64,000 nucleotides of DNA from TMP-86 sp031394735 (GTDB lineage: Bacteria; Pseudomonadota; Gammaproteobacteria; Steroidobacterales; Steroidobacteraceae). Positions 7,151 through 15,921 of the stretch are shown in pieces. The DNA lies in assembly GCA_031394735.1 (NCBI GenBank), contig JANMXI010000308.1, forward strand, positions 1 through 64,000, given 5' to 3'. Under the pieces are notes generated by a model. It made no database searches. It saw only the letters and a list, made by a program, of their open reading frames with translations, and was not told the origin of the DNA. Both the position numbers and the translations under genes were made by a program. Every line of letters begins with the position of its first letter. Positions within the stretch are counted from its first letter, which is position 1.

Positions 7151-10100
7151 TCAATCGGCGTTGTGCGCCGGCGGCGGCACTGGACTAGGGCCTTCCTTGC
7201 GCCACAGCCCTCCAGCGGTCAGCCCTCGCCAAGCCAAGGGTAACCAACGCACCAGCGCGAACGCCAGCCACAACGCCCACAGCAGCATCGCGATCTTGTA
7301 CCACCAGAGCGACACTGACAGCACCCAGGGGGCGGGCAACGGTCCGGTGGCCTGATCGCTGAACCAGCTCAGCTGGGCCGCCGATTGTCCCAGTCCGGCG
7401 ATACGCATGTCCGGCGTTGCGAGCAATCCGTTGGGAATGGCTGACACGAGTGAAAAAATCGCAATGACCGACAGCCCGATCAACGCCACTTGCATCGCGT
7501 TGAAAGAGCGTTGACTCAACGTCGTGACATCGAGACGTTCACGCCAGCGCATGGCGAACTGCCATGCCGCAAACAACAGCAGGACCACCCAGGAGAACGT
7601 GCTGAGGCCGACTCCTAGCAGCAACCATTCGTGCATTTTGAGCGGCGAGTGACCGCTGCGCGATATCAGCACTGCGACGACGATGAACACCAGCAACTCA
7701 CCCCAGTACAGAATGGCCGGACCGACGCCGCTGCCGCCGGCGTATAGCATCCACCGATCAGCGGGGAGTCGCAGCAATGTGCTGATGTTGCTGCTCGGTG
7801 TTCTCAAATCGACGGCAGGCGCTTCGGTGTGCAGGCTCACGCCCGCATCGCGCTGCCAATGCACCTGCACCCGATGCGAGCCGGGCAGGACCGCCAGCGG
7901 CAGTTCACCGTTCTCCGGGCGCACCGGAACCGGTGTGCCATCGACGCTTACTTCGCTCACGCGCACATCCGCCGGAAGCTTGATGGCGTGCCGCCCACCC
8001 TGGGTGCTGCGGTAGGAAAGCGCCAAGGTCGACTCGGTCGCACGCTTCCCGACATTGACCGCGAGCTCGGCATTGTCGATGGCAAGACTGCTGCCTTTGG
8101 CGGCGACCGGACGCGACACCGCGATCCTGAGGCTCTCGCCCGGACGTGGGTGATACTCGAAGGTCCAGTTCGCAGGATCCATATGCTGCGGCATAACGGC
8201 GGGAGTGCCGCTGAAGGTGGTTTGCCACATCGGACTCACATTGAAGCTCCACACCTCCACCCACGATGAATCCTTGGGTGCGGTCAAGGTCAAGGAGTCG
8301 CTGCGCGCAAGTCCCGATTGCCAGGTGAATTGTGTGGCGCTGCTGTCGAACCCGACAAGGACTGTCTTGCCGTTGCGCGCTTCGATGCCGGCACTGAGAA
8401 CGGATTCACCGGCCAGCAGCGGCACTTGCAACGTGAATCCCCCTTTCGCGGGAGCCAGCCTTTCGATGCTTGTGGTCATCGACCAGTCGAGGTCGAACTG
8501 CACCCGCCGGTGCACGCGAACGAACGGCGCAAATTGTGCTGACGCTTCCGATACTTCACTCCCCACGGCGGCTTTCCGCCGCACCAATTCCAGAGTATTC
8601 GCCAACAACCGGCCATCATTCACGCCGGTGACATCCCAGCCACTGCCGTCGACCGCAATGCTGCGCGGTACCTGCGGAAACACGACCTGAATGGATTCTG
8701 CCGGCGGTAATCGCCCCGCGATATGCACCTGATGCACGCCGGGACTCACGCTGATCCAATACTGTTTCGACGGGTCGCGATACACACCCGCAACCGTCTT
8801 GCCGTCGACACTGACGGACTCCGGCTCGAAGCGATTGGCCGCCGCTGGCAGCGCTACCGCCACTGTTGTGAGCGCCGATACTTCCAGGTTTACCTCGAGT
8901 CCGCCGGGTGTCAGCGCCAATCTTGCGGAGAGAATTTCCACGCAGCTGGGCAGGCACTCCGGTGGACGAATCAGACGCGTACGAAGCTCGTTCAGCAATT
9001 CGCGATCCGGAGTAGCAGAAGCTTGCGCCGGCTTTGTGCCGCCTCCCAGTAACAACAGGGCTACCACCGACGCAGTGACGCCGCCACGCAGGGATATCAG
9101 TTTGCGCCATTGCAAACGCAGATCCTCGCTGCTGCGTGCCATCACGAAGTAAAGCCAGGCCAGCAAGGCCACGCCGAGCACCCGCCACAACGCCACCCAG
9201 CCCGTGCCGAGGATCAGGAAATGCACGCGTTCGGCGGCTTCCACCGGACCGTTCCAGGAATACTCGTAGGCGACGAAATTCCATTGCGGCCTTCCTGGGC
9301 CCGTCTGTACCAGCGTTCCAGGCGCATAACGCTGCACCTTGGATAGCAAATTGAGGCCGTACGGATTGTCGACGGCGCTGCCTGACGCAGCGGAGTCTGA
9401 TGCTTCCAACGAGTTGGTTGGCCCGGCATTCATCGTCGCGGGCGGCCCAATTTCCGCCACCTCCACGGGCTGCACGCGCCGGCCTTTCTCCGCCGTCACC
9501 ATGATTTCGTCCAGCCTGGGGGACGGTGCCGCGCCCGAACGATAGATGCCGCCCGCATCCGCGAGCTGCGGGTATAGGGCAAAGCGAACCTGCGATATCG
9601 CAAACGGCACCAGCATCAACAGCAGCAGGGCAAGAAACACGGAGCGCACCCACGAGACGGCGGAACGCGGCCAGCCTTCGGGAGCCACGCGCAGCGCCAC
9701 CAGCGCGATCAGTACCGCCAACAGAAGCCAGACGATGAGGAAGTTCTCCTGATGAATCAGCGCCACGGCAAAGAGTGTTGCGACGGAAAATCCGATTCCG
9801 AACAGCCGCAGAGCAATCGCTGCGCTGATCAGCAACAAGAACAGATCGAGCAGGCCCCATTGCTCGATCCATGCACCCGGAGCCGAATCGGCCCCCAATA
9901 CCGCGAGTAGCCGATGACCCGGCGGCAGATTCAACACGCCGGATACCCGATCGAATCTCTCCGCCCAGCCAGTGGCGGGCATGGCCCCGCCGGCAACGTC
10001 GAGGCGGGCCAAGGTCGATAGCGACAATTTCGGACTGCGCAATTCCACGCCGCTCAAGCCAGGCTTGGCGCCTTCGGTCACTAGCAGGTTTTCGCCATCC

Positions 10101-11263
10101 TTGGTGGCACTGGCCAGGCGATACGGCGGGCTCATGTCGAGACGCCAGTTGGTGCGAAGCTGGCCGCCGATTTCATCGGCGAGCGTGAAGCCGCCGTAAT
10201 TGAAGTCCAGATAGAGCTGGCGCCGCAGCGTCAAGCGATTGCCGTCCTGAACCGATAGTCCGCGGCTACGCTCGACGATCTGCATGGAAGCGCCGGGCAG
10301 CAGACGGTAGCTGGGAAACTGGCGCCAATCCTCCGGTACATTCGCTTGCGCGGGATCGATGCTGTCGGCGCCTTCGATGGCCGCGACGCGCAGCCGGTCA
10401 TCAGCGGCGTAGCTCCAAACTTCCTGCTTGGGCCACACTCCCTTGACCGCGGGCAGGTTGATCTTGTCTGCGCCGTTGTTGTTTCTTGCGGTGATGGTCA
10501 GCTGCCAGCTACCGGCCCGTGCCTGCACACGCAGCCTGCCGTCGGCCTCGATGCGCGCCGGCAGCGCACTGTCGAGTGACATTGGCGTGAAGCCTTCCGG
10601 GAGAACGGCTGATAAGAGTTCCTCGCGAGCATCTCCCGCCACCTGCAAGCGTAGGCGGGTGGTCAAAATTGCAGGTAGTTCATCCGTAAGCAGCCGATAC
10701 ACCTGCACTTCGATGCCCTGCACTTGTTCGACACCGCGGCGCTTTCCCAACCATACCGTGTCATTCGGACGATCCGCCTGCGGAATGGCGTGACCATCGA
10801 GCATCAGCGTGACAAGGCCGGATTGCGGGGGGATTGCGAGCGACTCAGGTCGCGTCTCCCAGGCGAACCCACCCGCGATCGCGTAGGTGCCTGCACCCAG
10901 TCGCAGGTGAGGAACACCCTCGCGTGCGACGACGGCACCCGGCTTGCCATTGACCGTGACGTTACGCGGCCAATGCTCCGCGCTTCCGGGCAGGACGACC
11001 CAGGAGTCCTTGAAAACTTCCCACGATTGCGAAAACCGGCCGCCGCTTGCGGTCAGCTCCAGGTTTAGCCGCGATGGCCAGGCGCAAATGCGTTCCTGCT
11101 CGTTGTTCGGATCGTTGTTGACGAACAAGGGGCAGCGCCGAAATTCCTGACCATCCATCGCCCATCGTTGCCAATCGTCAAGATCGCCGGGGATTGCGAT
11201 TCCCGCATGCGCCAATGCCGGAAGCAACGTCAGCGCAGCCGCGAGGCGGATTCGTGTTTTCAT
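7151..11263 (-). CDS. Very large multi-domain membrane/periplasmic protein of unknown function
   Basis: I do not recognise this 1370-residue protein. ATG at 11263 gives MKTRIRLAAALTLLPALAHA, a signal peptide. A beta-rich periplasmic region (about 20-465) is followed by membrane helices at about 470-540 and 541-565, a short segment (570-675) and helices at about 680-710 and 722-738. The last of these ends in a signal-peptide-like AQASA. A second beta-rich region (740-1170) follows, then four C-terminal helices (about 1178-1347). Repeated beta motifs such as VNGKPGAVV, VDGKTVAGVY and VDGTPVPVRP suggest duplicated periplasmic halves. Near residue 585 is LDEIMVTAEKG, which resembles a TonB box. 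The gene is isolated between debris and an M24 peptidase gene. Confidence 0.75.
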   Translation of the reverse strand: MKTRIRLAAALTLLPALAHAGIAIPGDLDDWQRWAMDGQEFRRCPLFVNNDPNNEQERICAWPSRLNLELTASGGRFSQSWEVFKDSWVVLPGSAEHWPRNVTVNGKPGAVVAREGVPHLRLGAGTYAIAGGFAWETRPESLAIPPQSGLVTLMLDGHAIPQADRPNDTVWLGKRRGVEQVQGIEVQVYRLLTDELPAILTTRLRLQVAGDAREELLSAVLPEGFTPMSLDSALPARIEADGRLRVQARAGSWQLTITARNNNGADKINLPAVKGVWPKQEVWSYAADDRLRVAAIEGADSIDPAQANVPEDWRQFPSYRLLPGASMQIVERSRGLSVQDGNRLTLRRQLYLDFNYGGFTLADEIGGQLRTNWRLDMSPPYRLASATKDGENLLVTEGAKPGLSGVELRSPKLSLSTLARLDVAGGAMPATGWAERFDRVSGVLNLPPGHRLLAVLGADSAPGAWIEQWGLLDLFLLLISAAIALRLFGIGFSVATLFAVALIHQENFLIVWLLLAVLIALVALRVAPEGWPRSAVSWVRSVFLALLLLMLVPFAISQVRFALYPQLADAGGIYRSGAAPSPRLDEIMVTAEKGRRVQPVEVAEIGPPATMNAGPTNSLEASDSAASGSAVDNPYGLNLLSKVQRYAPGTLVQTGPGRPQWNFVAYEYSWNGPVEAAERVHFLILGTGWVALWRVLGVALLAWLYFVMARSSEDLRLQWRKLISLRGGVTASVVALLLLGGGTKPAQASATPDRELLNELRTRLIRPPECLPSCVEILSARLALTPGGLEVNLEVSALTTVAVALPAAANRFEPESVSVDGKTVAGVYRDPSKQYWISVSPGVHQVHIAGRLPPAESIQVVFPQVPRSIAVDGSGWDVTGVNDGRLLANTLELVRRKAAVGSEVSEASAQFAPFVRVHRRVQFDLDWSMTTSIERLAPAKGGFTLQVPLLAGESVLSAGIEARNGKTVLVGFDSSATQFTWQSGLARSDSLTLTAPKDSSWVEVWSFNVSPMWQTTFSGTPAVMPQHMDPANWTFEYHPRPGESLRIAVSRPVAAKGSSLAIDNAELAVNVGKRATESTLALSYRSTQGGRHAIKLPADVRVSEVSVDGTPVPVRPENGELPLAVLPGSHRVQVHWQRDAGVSLHTEAPAVDLRTPSSNISTLLRLPADRWMLYAGGSGVGPAILYWGELLVFIVVAVLISRSGHSPLKMHEWLLLGVGLSTFSWVVLLLFAAWQFAMRWRERLDVTTLSQRSFNAMQVALIGLSVIAIFSLVSAIPNGLLATPDMRIAGLGQSAAQLSWFSDQATGPLPAPWVLSVSLWWYKIAMLLWALWLAFALVRWLPLAWRGLTAGGLWRKEGPSPVPPPAHNAD

Positions 11264-11351
11264 TCTTGTCGACTCCGTCGTGGGCGGATATTCCATAGAG
11301 CAAACGTGTTGGTCCCGTCAACGGGGTTATCAACGCCGGCGCGATCGACCG

Positions 11352-12602
11352 TCAGATGGGTCTGTCGATCGACACCGCCAGCGGCGTGAACAGCTTTGGA
11401 CCCGATTCGGTCATGTACCAGCAATCCTCCATGCGGATGCCGAATTCTCCGGGAATGTAGATGCCGGGTTCATCCGAGAAACACATGCCAGCCTGCAGGG
11501 GCGTGGTATCGCTGCGCACGAGATAGGGAGGTTCGTGACCGTCCATGCCGATGCCGTGACCGGTTCGGTGCGAGGTTCCCGGCAGGGCGTAGTCCTTGCT
11601 CCAGCCTTTGCCCTCGTAAAACGCGCGCACGGCTTTGTCGATGACTCCTACGGGAGTGCCGATGGCCGCCGTTTCCAGCGCGATCTCCTGACCGCGCTTG
11701 ACCGTATTCCACACCTCGCGATTCCGCGGCGTCGGCTCGCCGACTACCCAGGTTCTGGAAATGTCCGACGCATAGCCATGCAGGCTGCAGCCCGAATCGA
11801 CCAGTACCACTGAACCCTGGCGCACGGTCTGCGACTTGTTGGAGCCATGGGGGAAGGCGCTCGCTTCATTGAGCAACACCAGTGAAAATTCGTGCGAGCC
11901 GCCGAGCGCTTCAGTCGCTTCCACCAGCATCTTCATGATGTCGGCACTGCTCATGCCCACCGCGACTCGGCCATGTACATGCCGTATGGCTGCCAGCGTC
12001 ACGTCATTGGCCGACTGCAACAGGGCAATCTCGGTCGGCGATTTAATCAGGCGACAGGCGCGAACCCACTCATCTCCCGACACGAACTCCGCGGCCGAAC
12101 CCAGCGAGCGACGGGTGCGTTCGATGATGAACTGGCGAGTGGTGCCTTCAACGGCCACTGTGCCTTCGGTTGTCTGAAACTCGCGGATCGCGCCGGCAAG
12201 AAGGTCGAAGGGACTCGCATCCTCAATCCACGGCCGCACTTCAGCGTCAATCTTCAGCGTTTCACGAATGGAAGGTTCTTCAAAATAGGGCGTGACGACG
12301 ATGACTTTGCCACGCGCCGGGATCACCGCGGCGGTCGTTCGCTCAGATCGCCACCAGCGAATGCCGGTGAAATATTGCAGCGTCGATCCTGCCTCGACCA
12401 GCAACGCCTTGACCTTGGCTTGTTGCATCAGGGACTGGAGTTTGGTGATGCGTTGCGCGTGCTCCAGAGGCGTGATGGGCCGGGCATCCTTGGTGAGCGA
12501 GCTCAATGCTTTGGTTTGCGAGGTGGCTGCGCCGACGGTGTGGCCGGTCGCGAGCGCAATGCCCGCCGCTCCGAAGAGAATTTGACGTCTGTCGATGGTC
12601 AC
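11352..12602 (-). CDS. Tat-exported M24 family metallopeptidase (Xaa-Pro aminopeptidase/creatinase fold)
   Basis: A 416-residue pita-bread fold hydrolase, probably removing N-terminal residues next to proline or acting on a related amide. The N-terminus (MTIDRRQILFGAAGIALATG) has a twin-arginine motif and hydrophobic stretch, so export by Tat in folded form is likely. The N-terminal creatinase domain covers about 45-170 and the catalytic domain about 175-400. The five metal ligands are visible: two Asp in VLVDSGCSLHGYASD, His in GHGIGMDGHE, Glu in SDEPGIY and Glu in RMEDCWY. It is followed on the same strand, after a gap, by nothing co-directional, so it is probably monocistronic. Confidence 0.9.
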   Translation of the reverse strand: MTIDRRQILFGAAGIALATGHTVGAATSQTKALSSLTKDARPITPLEHAQRITKLQSLMQQAKVKALLVEAGSTLQYFTGIRWWRSERTTAAVIPARGKVIVVTPYFEEPSIRETLKIDAEVRPWIEDASPFDLLAGAIREFQTTEGTVAVEGTTRQFIIERTRRSLGSAAEFVSGDEWVRACRLIKSPTEIALLQSANDVTLAAIRHVHGRVAVGMSSADIMKMLVEATEALGGSHEFSLVLLNEASAFPHGSNKSQTVRQGSVVLVDSGCSLHGYASDISRTWVVGEPTPRNREVWNTVKRGQEIALETAAIGTPVGVIDKAVRAFYEGKGWSKDYALPGTSHRTGHGIGMDGHEPPYLVRSDTTPLQAGMCFSDEPGIYIPGEFGIRMEDCWYMTESGPKLFTPLAVSIDRPI

Positions 12603-12675
12603 TGATGGCTCCCGTGTTCAAACGCGCCCGATATGCGCTTGCCAAGAAGTATACAGCGCTGGCTTTCGCACGCCG

Positions 12676-13956
12676 CTACCGCGCCCCCTTGACCACCTCG
12701 CCGCCCTTCATCACGAAATCCACATGGGTAAGCCGCGACACATCGGTCAGCGGATCATCGCTCACGGCGATGAGATCGCCATACCGGCCCGTCTCGATCG
12801 CGCCGACGTCGCTGGTTCGACCCAGCGCCTGCGCTGCATTGACCGTGGCTGCCTGAATGGCCTGCATAGGCGTCATGCCCCACTCGACCATCTTGGCGAA
12901 TTGCTTGCCATTGTCGCCGTTGGGATAAACGCCGCCGTCGGTGCCGAACACCATTTTCACGCCAGCCTTGAACGCCGCCTGAAAAGTCTGACGCTGCTGT
13001 AACGCGATCTTGCGATCCTTTTCCATGGACTCGCGGAACACGCCGTTCTTTTCGCCTTCTGCTTGCGTGTAGTCGCTGTTGTAGATGTCCATCGAAAACC
13101 AGGTGCCGTGCTGTTTGGCCAGCGCGAAGCTTTCGGTATCGGCGAGGCTGGCGTGCTCGATGGTGTCCACGCCGGCGCGGATCGCATCCTTGACGCCGGC
13201 GGCACCGTGCGCATGCACGGCCACTTTCATGCCCAGCATGTGTGCTTCATCCACCAGCGCCTTCATTTCACTCAGATCGTATTGCTGGCCACCAACCGTG
13301 TCGGTCTTGGAAAACACGCCGCCGGTGCCGCAAAACTTGATCACCTCGGCGCCGTATTTGCGCATCTTGCGCACGGTGGCGCGGATCTGCTCGGGGCCGT
13401 TCGCCACCGCCGGCTGCGGCTCGTAAATCGAGGGCGGGAATTCGGTGGAATCGCAATGCCCGCCGGTGGCGCCGAGTGCGTAGGCGGCGGGCACGATGCG
13501 CGGCCCGCTGATGTAGCCGCCCTCGATGCCTTGTTTGAGCGCGACGTCATCGTAGTTGCTCGATCCCACATTGCGTACAGTAGTGAACCCTGCTTCCAGC
13601 GTTTTCTTCGCATTGGCCACACCCACCACGGTAAAAAACGTGTCGGTGTATTCGAGCCGCTTGTAACCGGACAGGCGTGGGTCGGAGGTGAGGTGCACAT
13701 GCATGTCGATCAGGCCGGGTAGCAACGTTGCCCCCGGCAGGTCCACGCGTCGCCCGCCCGCCGGCAGCGGCTGGCCCTGCGTGCCGACCGCCGCGATGCG
13801 GCCGTCGGTGATGGTGATTTGCGGGCGCTCGACGCTGCGCCCGGCGATGACGTCGATCATGCGATCGGCTGTGACTACGACGGTGTCGGCGTGTGCAAAA
13901 CCCACGCTCATCGTCAACACGATCAATGCGGCAAGGTTGCAGCAGTTCTTCATCAT
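12676..13956 (-). CDS. Exported metal-dependent amidohydrolase (imidazolonepropionase/prolidase-like)
   Basis: A 426-residue TIM-barrel amidohydrolase with a signal peptide (MMKNCCNLAALIVLTMSVGF then AHA). The metal site is complete: HxH in LIDMHVHL (about residues 83-88), a lysine likely carboxylated in VIKFCGTGG, His in VAVHAHGAAG, His in TIEHAS and Asp in FGTDGGVYP. Homologues include carboxypeptidases and cyclic-dipeptide or prolidase-like enzymes; the substrate cannot be fixed. ATG at 13956 is chosen because aggggacgc precedes it and it begins the leader; the frame extends to 14049 without leader character. It diverges from the cytochrome lipoprotein gene over 77 bases. Confidence 0.9.
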   Translation of the reverse strand: MMKNCCNLAALIVLTMSVGFAHADTVVVTADRMIDVIAGRSVERPQITITDGRIAAVGTQGQPLPAGGRRVDLPGATLLPGLIDMHVHLTSDPRLSGYKRLEYTDTFFTVVGVANAKKTLEAGFTTVRNVGSSNYDDVALKQGIEGGYISGPRIVPAAYALGATGGHCDSTEFPPSIYEPQPAVANGPEQIRATVRKMRKYGAEVIKFCGTGGVFSKTDTVGGQQYDLSEMKALVDEAHMLGMKVAVHAHGAAGVKDAIRAGVDTIEHASLADTESFALAKQHGTWFSMDIYNSDYTQAEGEKNGVFRESMEKDRKIALQQRQTFQAAFKAGVKMVFGTDGGVYPNGDNGKQFAKMVEWGMTPMQAIQAATVNAAQALGRTSDVGAIETGRYGDLIAVSDDPLTDVSRLTHVDFVMKGGEVVKGAR

Positions 13957-14033
13957 GCGTCCCCTGATTCGTTGGAGCGTGAAATATACTCCCGCAATCG
14001 TTTGCGCGGTTTGTTGTCTTGTATATTGTGGCC

Positions 14034-14564
14034 ATGCTTCGAACGTCATTGTGTCTTATCGTCCTCGCCGTGCTCGCTGCCTGCGGTCATGCGGCCAAGC
14101 GAGCCGAGGCGCCACCCGCAGCCAGCATTCAGGAATTGATGCTGACCCAAATCGACCCGGCCGCCGACGTACTGTGGGAATCGGTGGCTACCATCAGCAA
14201 TGCGGCAGGTGTCGAAGATCGGCAACCCCGCACTGATGCGCAATGGGCCGAGGTGCGCAAGGGCGCGCTTTCGCTGATCCAGGGCGCCGACGCTCTGACG
14301 CTTCCGGGCCGTCCCGTAGCGCCGGCCGGCAGCAAGACGGAAGGCGAAGAGGCGGGCGTGGAGAGCGTTCCGGATATGCAAAAAGCCATCGACGCCGACC
14401 ATCCGCGCTTCGTGGCCATGGCGCATGCGCTGCGTCTCACCGGTGGAAAGGCGCTGGCGGCGATCGATCGTCGCGACCCGCAAGCGTTATTCGATGTGGG
14501 TGGTGAGATCGACGAAGCGTGCGAGCAATGTCATCGAGCCATCTGGTACCCGCACTCGCCATAG
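14034..14564 (+). CDS. Cytochrome c'-like (class II) lipoprotein
   Basis: A 176-residue lipoprotein: MLRTSLCLIVLAVLAACGHA carries a lipobox (LAAC) for acylation and anchoring. The only haem motif, CEQCH, is at residues 163-167, right at the C-terminus as in class II cytochromes c, and the rest is predicted helical, which fits a four-helix bundle. The conserved IDEACEQCHRAIWYP ending supports this. The natural role is unknown; relatives bind gases or pass electrons in the periplasm. ATG at 14034 is preferred to an in-frame TTG at 14019 because it starts the leader. Confidence 0.85.
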   Translation: MLRTSLCLIVLAVLAACGHAAKRAEAPPAASIQELMLTQIDPAADVLWESVATISNAAGVEDRQPRTDAQWAEVRKGALSLIQGADALTLPGRPVAPAGSKTEGEEAGVESVPDMQKAIDADHPRFVAMAHALRLTGGKALAAIDRRDPQALFDVGGEIDEACEQCHRAIWYPHSP

Positions 14565-14603
14565 CGGCCGATGACATCGGCACAAGTGGATGCATCTTAG
14601 CCG

Positions 14604-14942
14604 GTGTCGCCCGTGCAATTGAATGGCCGTTTCCTGCTGGTGTGCGTGGGGGTATGGCTATACGCAGTGGATTCGCTGGTAACCGCCACCGACGCGCCGG
14701 CGATTGCCGAGACGACCTTGATTCGGGGCGAGGCTCGCATCGTTGCGATGGGCGCCGCCGGGTTCGCGGTCGCAGTGCCGTCGAGATCGCTCATCGGCAT
14801 GGCGGTCGGATTTTCCAGGCTTAGCGATGGAGTATCAATGGTCGCAGCGAAGACCGCGGGATTTTGGGTCTTCGCCGCTTTCGTGCCGGTGCTGGGCGTC
14901 GCGCTGGTCAGCGCGTGGTTGTTTACGCGGCAGGAAAATTGA
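14604..14942 (+). CDS. Small membrane protein of unknown function
   Basis: A 112-residue protein, GTG start at 14604, which I do not recognise. It begins with a hydrophobic segment (FLLVCVGVWLYAVDSLV), has a central stretch VAMGAAGFAVAVPSRSLIGM and ends with a clear transmembrane helix (FWVFAAFVPVLGVALVSAWL) and a charged tail. It lies 39 bases after the cytochrome lipoprotein gene and may be co-transcribed with it. Its last 20 bases overlap the 3' end of the convergent PEP-CTERM gene. Confidence 0.55.
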   Translation: MSPVQLNGRFLLVCVGVWLYAVDSLVTATDAPAIAETTLIRGEARIVAMGAAGFAVAVPSRSLIGMAVGFSRLSDGVSMVAAKTAGFWVFAAFVPVLGVALVSAWLFTRQEN

Positions 14943-15723
14943 GCAAGTTCCGGCGGCGCCGCAGGAAGGGCAGCATCAGCAGGCCGCAGCTCACGAGTAG
15001 AAGGGTGGAGGGCTCGGGAACGGTCACGGTGCCGCCGCCGGTGCAGGTTGCGCAGACGCCGTTGACGACGCTGTACGTATAGTCCGTCGTCGAAGGAAAC
15101 GGACCGTTGGTCGGTCCCGCAACATTTGTCCCGAGATGTACGATCTGTTGACCCGTAGCCGGGGCTCCATCAATCCCGAATAAAGGGCTGCCGTATTCAA
15201 AAATCAGACCAAAATTGCCGGCGCCCTTATCGAGCAACAGTAGTTCCGTAAGTATTCTGTTACCCGCGGTATCCGTTGCGTCCCATATAAAGCGATAAGC
15301 GCTGGTGGCGCTTGCAACGACGAAAGGGTCAAGTGCCGAGCCAGAATGCACGCTATCCACTAAACCAAAGCTCGACAGCGTGTTTCCGCCGGTCGTCAGC
15401 GTCGATAGAAAGGGAGCCACATAATCCCCAGTCGGGGCTCCGCTCAAGCCGCAAGTGCCGCCAGAGACAACAAATGAAACGAATCCATTGCCATTAAAAC
15501 AATAGTCGTAGCGCTGCGCACCAGACCCGAAATTGAGATCGAAAAGCATCGAACCGCTGCCGGTACCGAAGGTGGTGTCGGATGTGTTGAAAATCTCGCC
15601 GCTGTTCGCAAAGTTGGTGTCTCCGAAGTCCACCCGTGCGACTCGCGCCTCCGACACCTGACCCAGCAAGGTGGTTACACCGGCTACCAAAGCAAATCGA
15701 CGGATCTTCGTTGTCCATGCCAT
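14923..15723 (-). CDS. PEP-CTERM sorting-domain exported protein
   Basis: A 266-residue secreted protein ending in the PEP-CTERM tripartite signal: VPEPSTLLLVSCGLLMLP then FLRRRR, meaning Pro-Glu-Pro, a helix and a basic tail. Such proteins are processed by an exosortase (EpsH/XrtA type) and go to the envelope or matrix; no exosortase gene lies in this window. The N-terminus (MAWTTKIRRFALVAGVTTLL) is a signal peptide. The body is low in charge and rich in Gly, Ser and Thr, predicted beta, with Cys pairs (CFNGNG, CGLSG, CATCTGGG). The start at 15723 is supported by ggagag 8 bases upstream. Confidence 0.9.
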   Translation of the reverse strand: MAWTTKIRRFALVAGVTTLLGQVSEARVARVDFGDTNFANSGEIFNTSDTTFGTGSGSMLFDLNFGSGAQRYDYCFNGNGFVSFVVSGGTCGLSGAPTGDYVAPFLSTLTTGGNTLSSFGLVDSVHSGSALDPFVVASATSAYRFIWDATDTAGNRILTELLLLDKGAGNFGLIFEYGSPLFGIDGAPATGQQIVHLGTNVAGPTNGPFPSTTDYTYSVVNGVCATCTGGGTVTVPEPSTLLLVSCGLLMLPFLRRRRNLLNFPAA

Positions 15724-15747
15724 GGTTTCTTACTCTCCAGTCAATAT

Positions 15748-15783
15748 GTTTGCATTCGTGCAAAAATCGTGCAGCATGCAAAC
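15748..15783 (-). promoter_or_regulatory. Inverted repeat with a sigma-54-like element before the PEP-CTERM gene
   Basis: Perfect 8-base arms gtttgcat (15748-15755) and atgcaaac (15776-15783) are separated by 20 bases. Between them, on the minus strand, lies CTGCACG, then ATTT, then TTGCA. This resembles a sigma-54 promoter (TGGCACG-N4-TTGCW) with an imperfect -24 GG. A transcript from it would have a leader of about 25-30 bases containing the ggagag site. In other bacteria PEP-CTERM genes are often under a sigma-54 activator (PrsR). The mismatch in the -24 box keeps confidence low. Confidence 0.35.
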
Positions 15784-15921
15784 AAAATCATCTAGATCAG
15801 AAAGTTAGACGCTCAACATGAAGTCATGGGTTGGCAGGGGGAGTGACTTTTGTAAGAGTTCTCGACAAGTAGATCGACGATTGCCGACTAAACGTCCGTT
15901 ATCGATGACAGTCTGCCAGCG

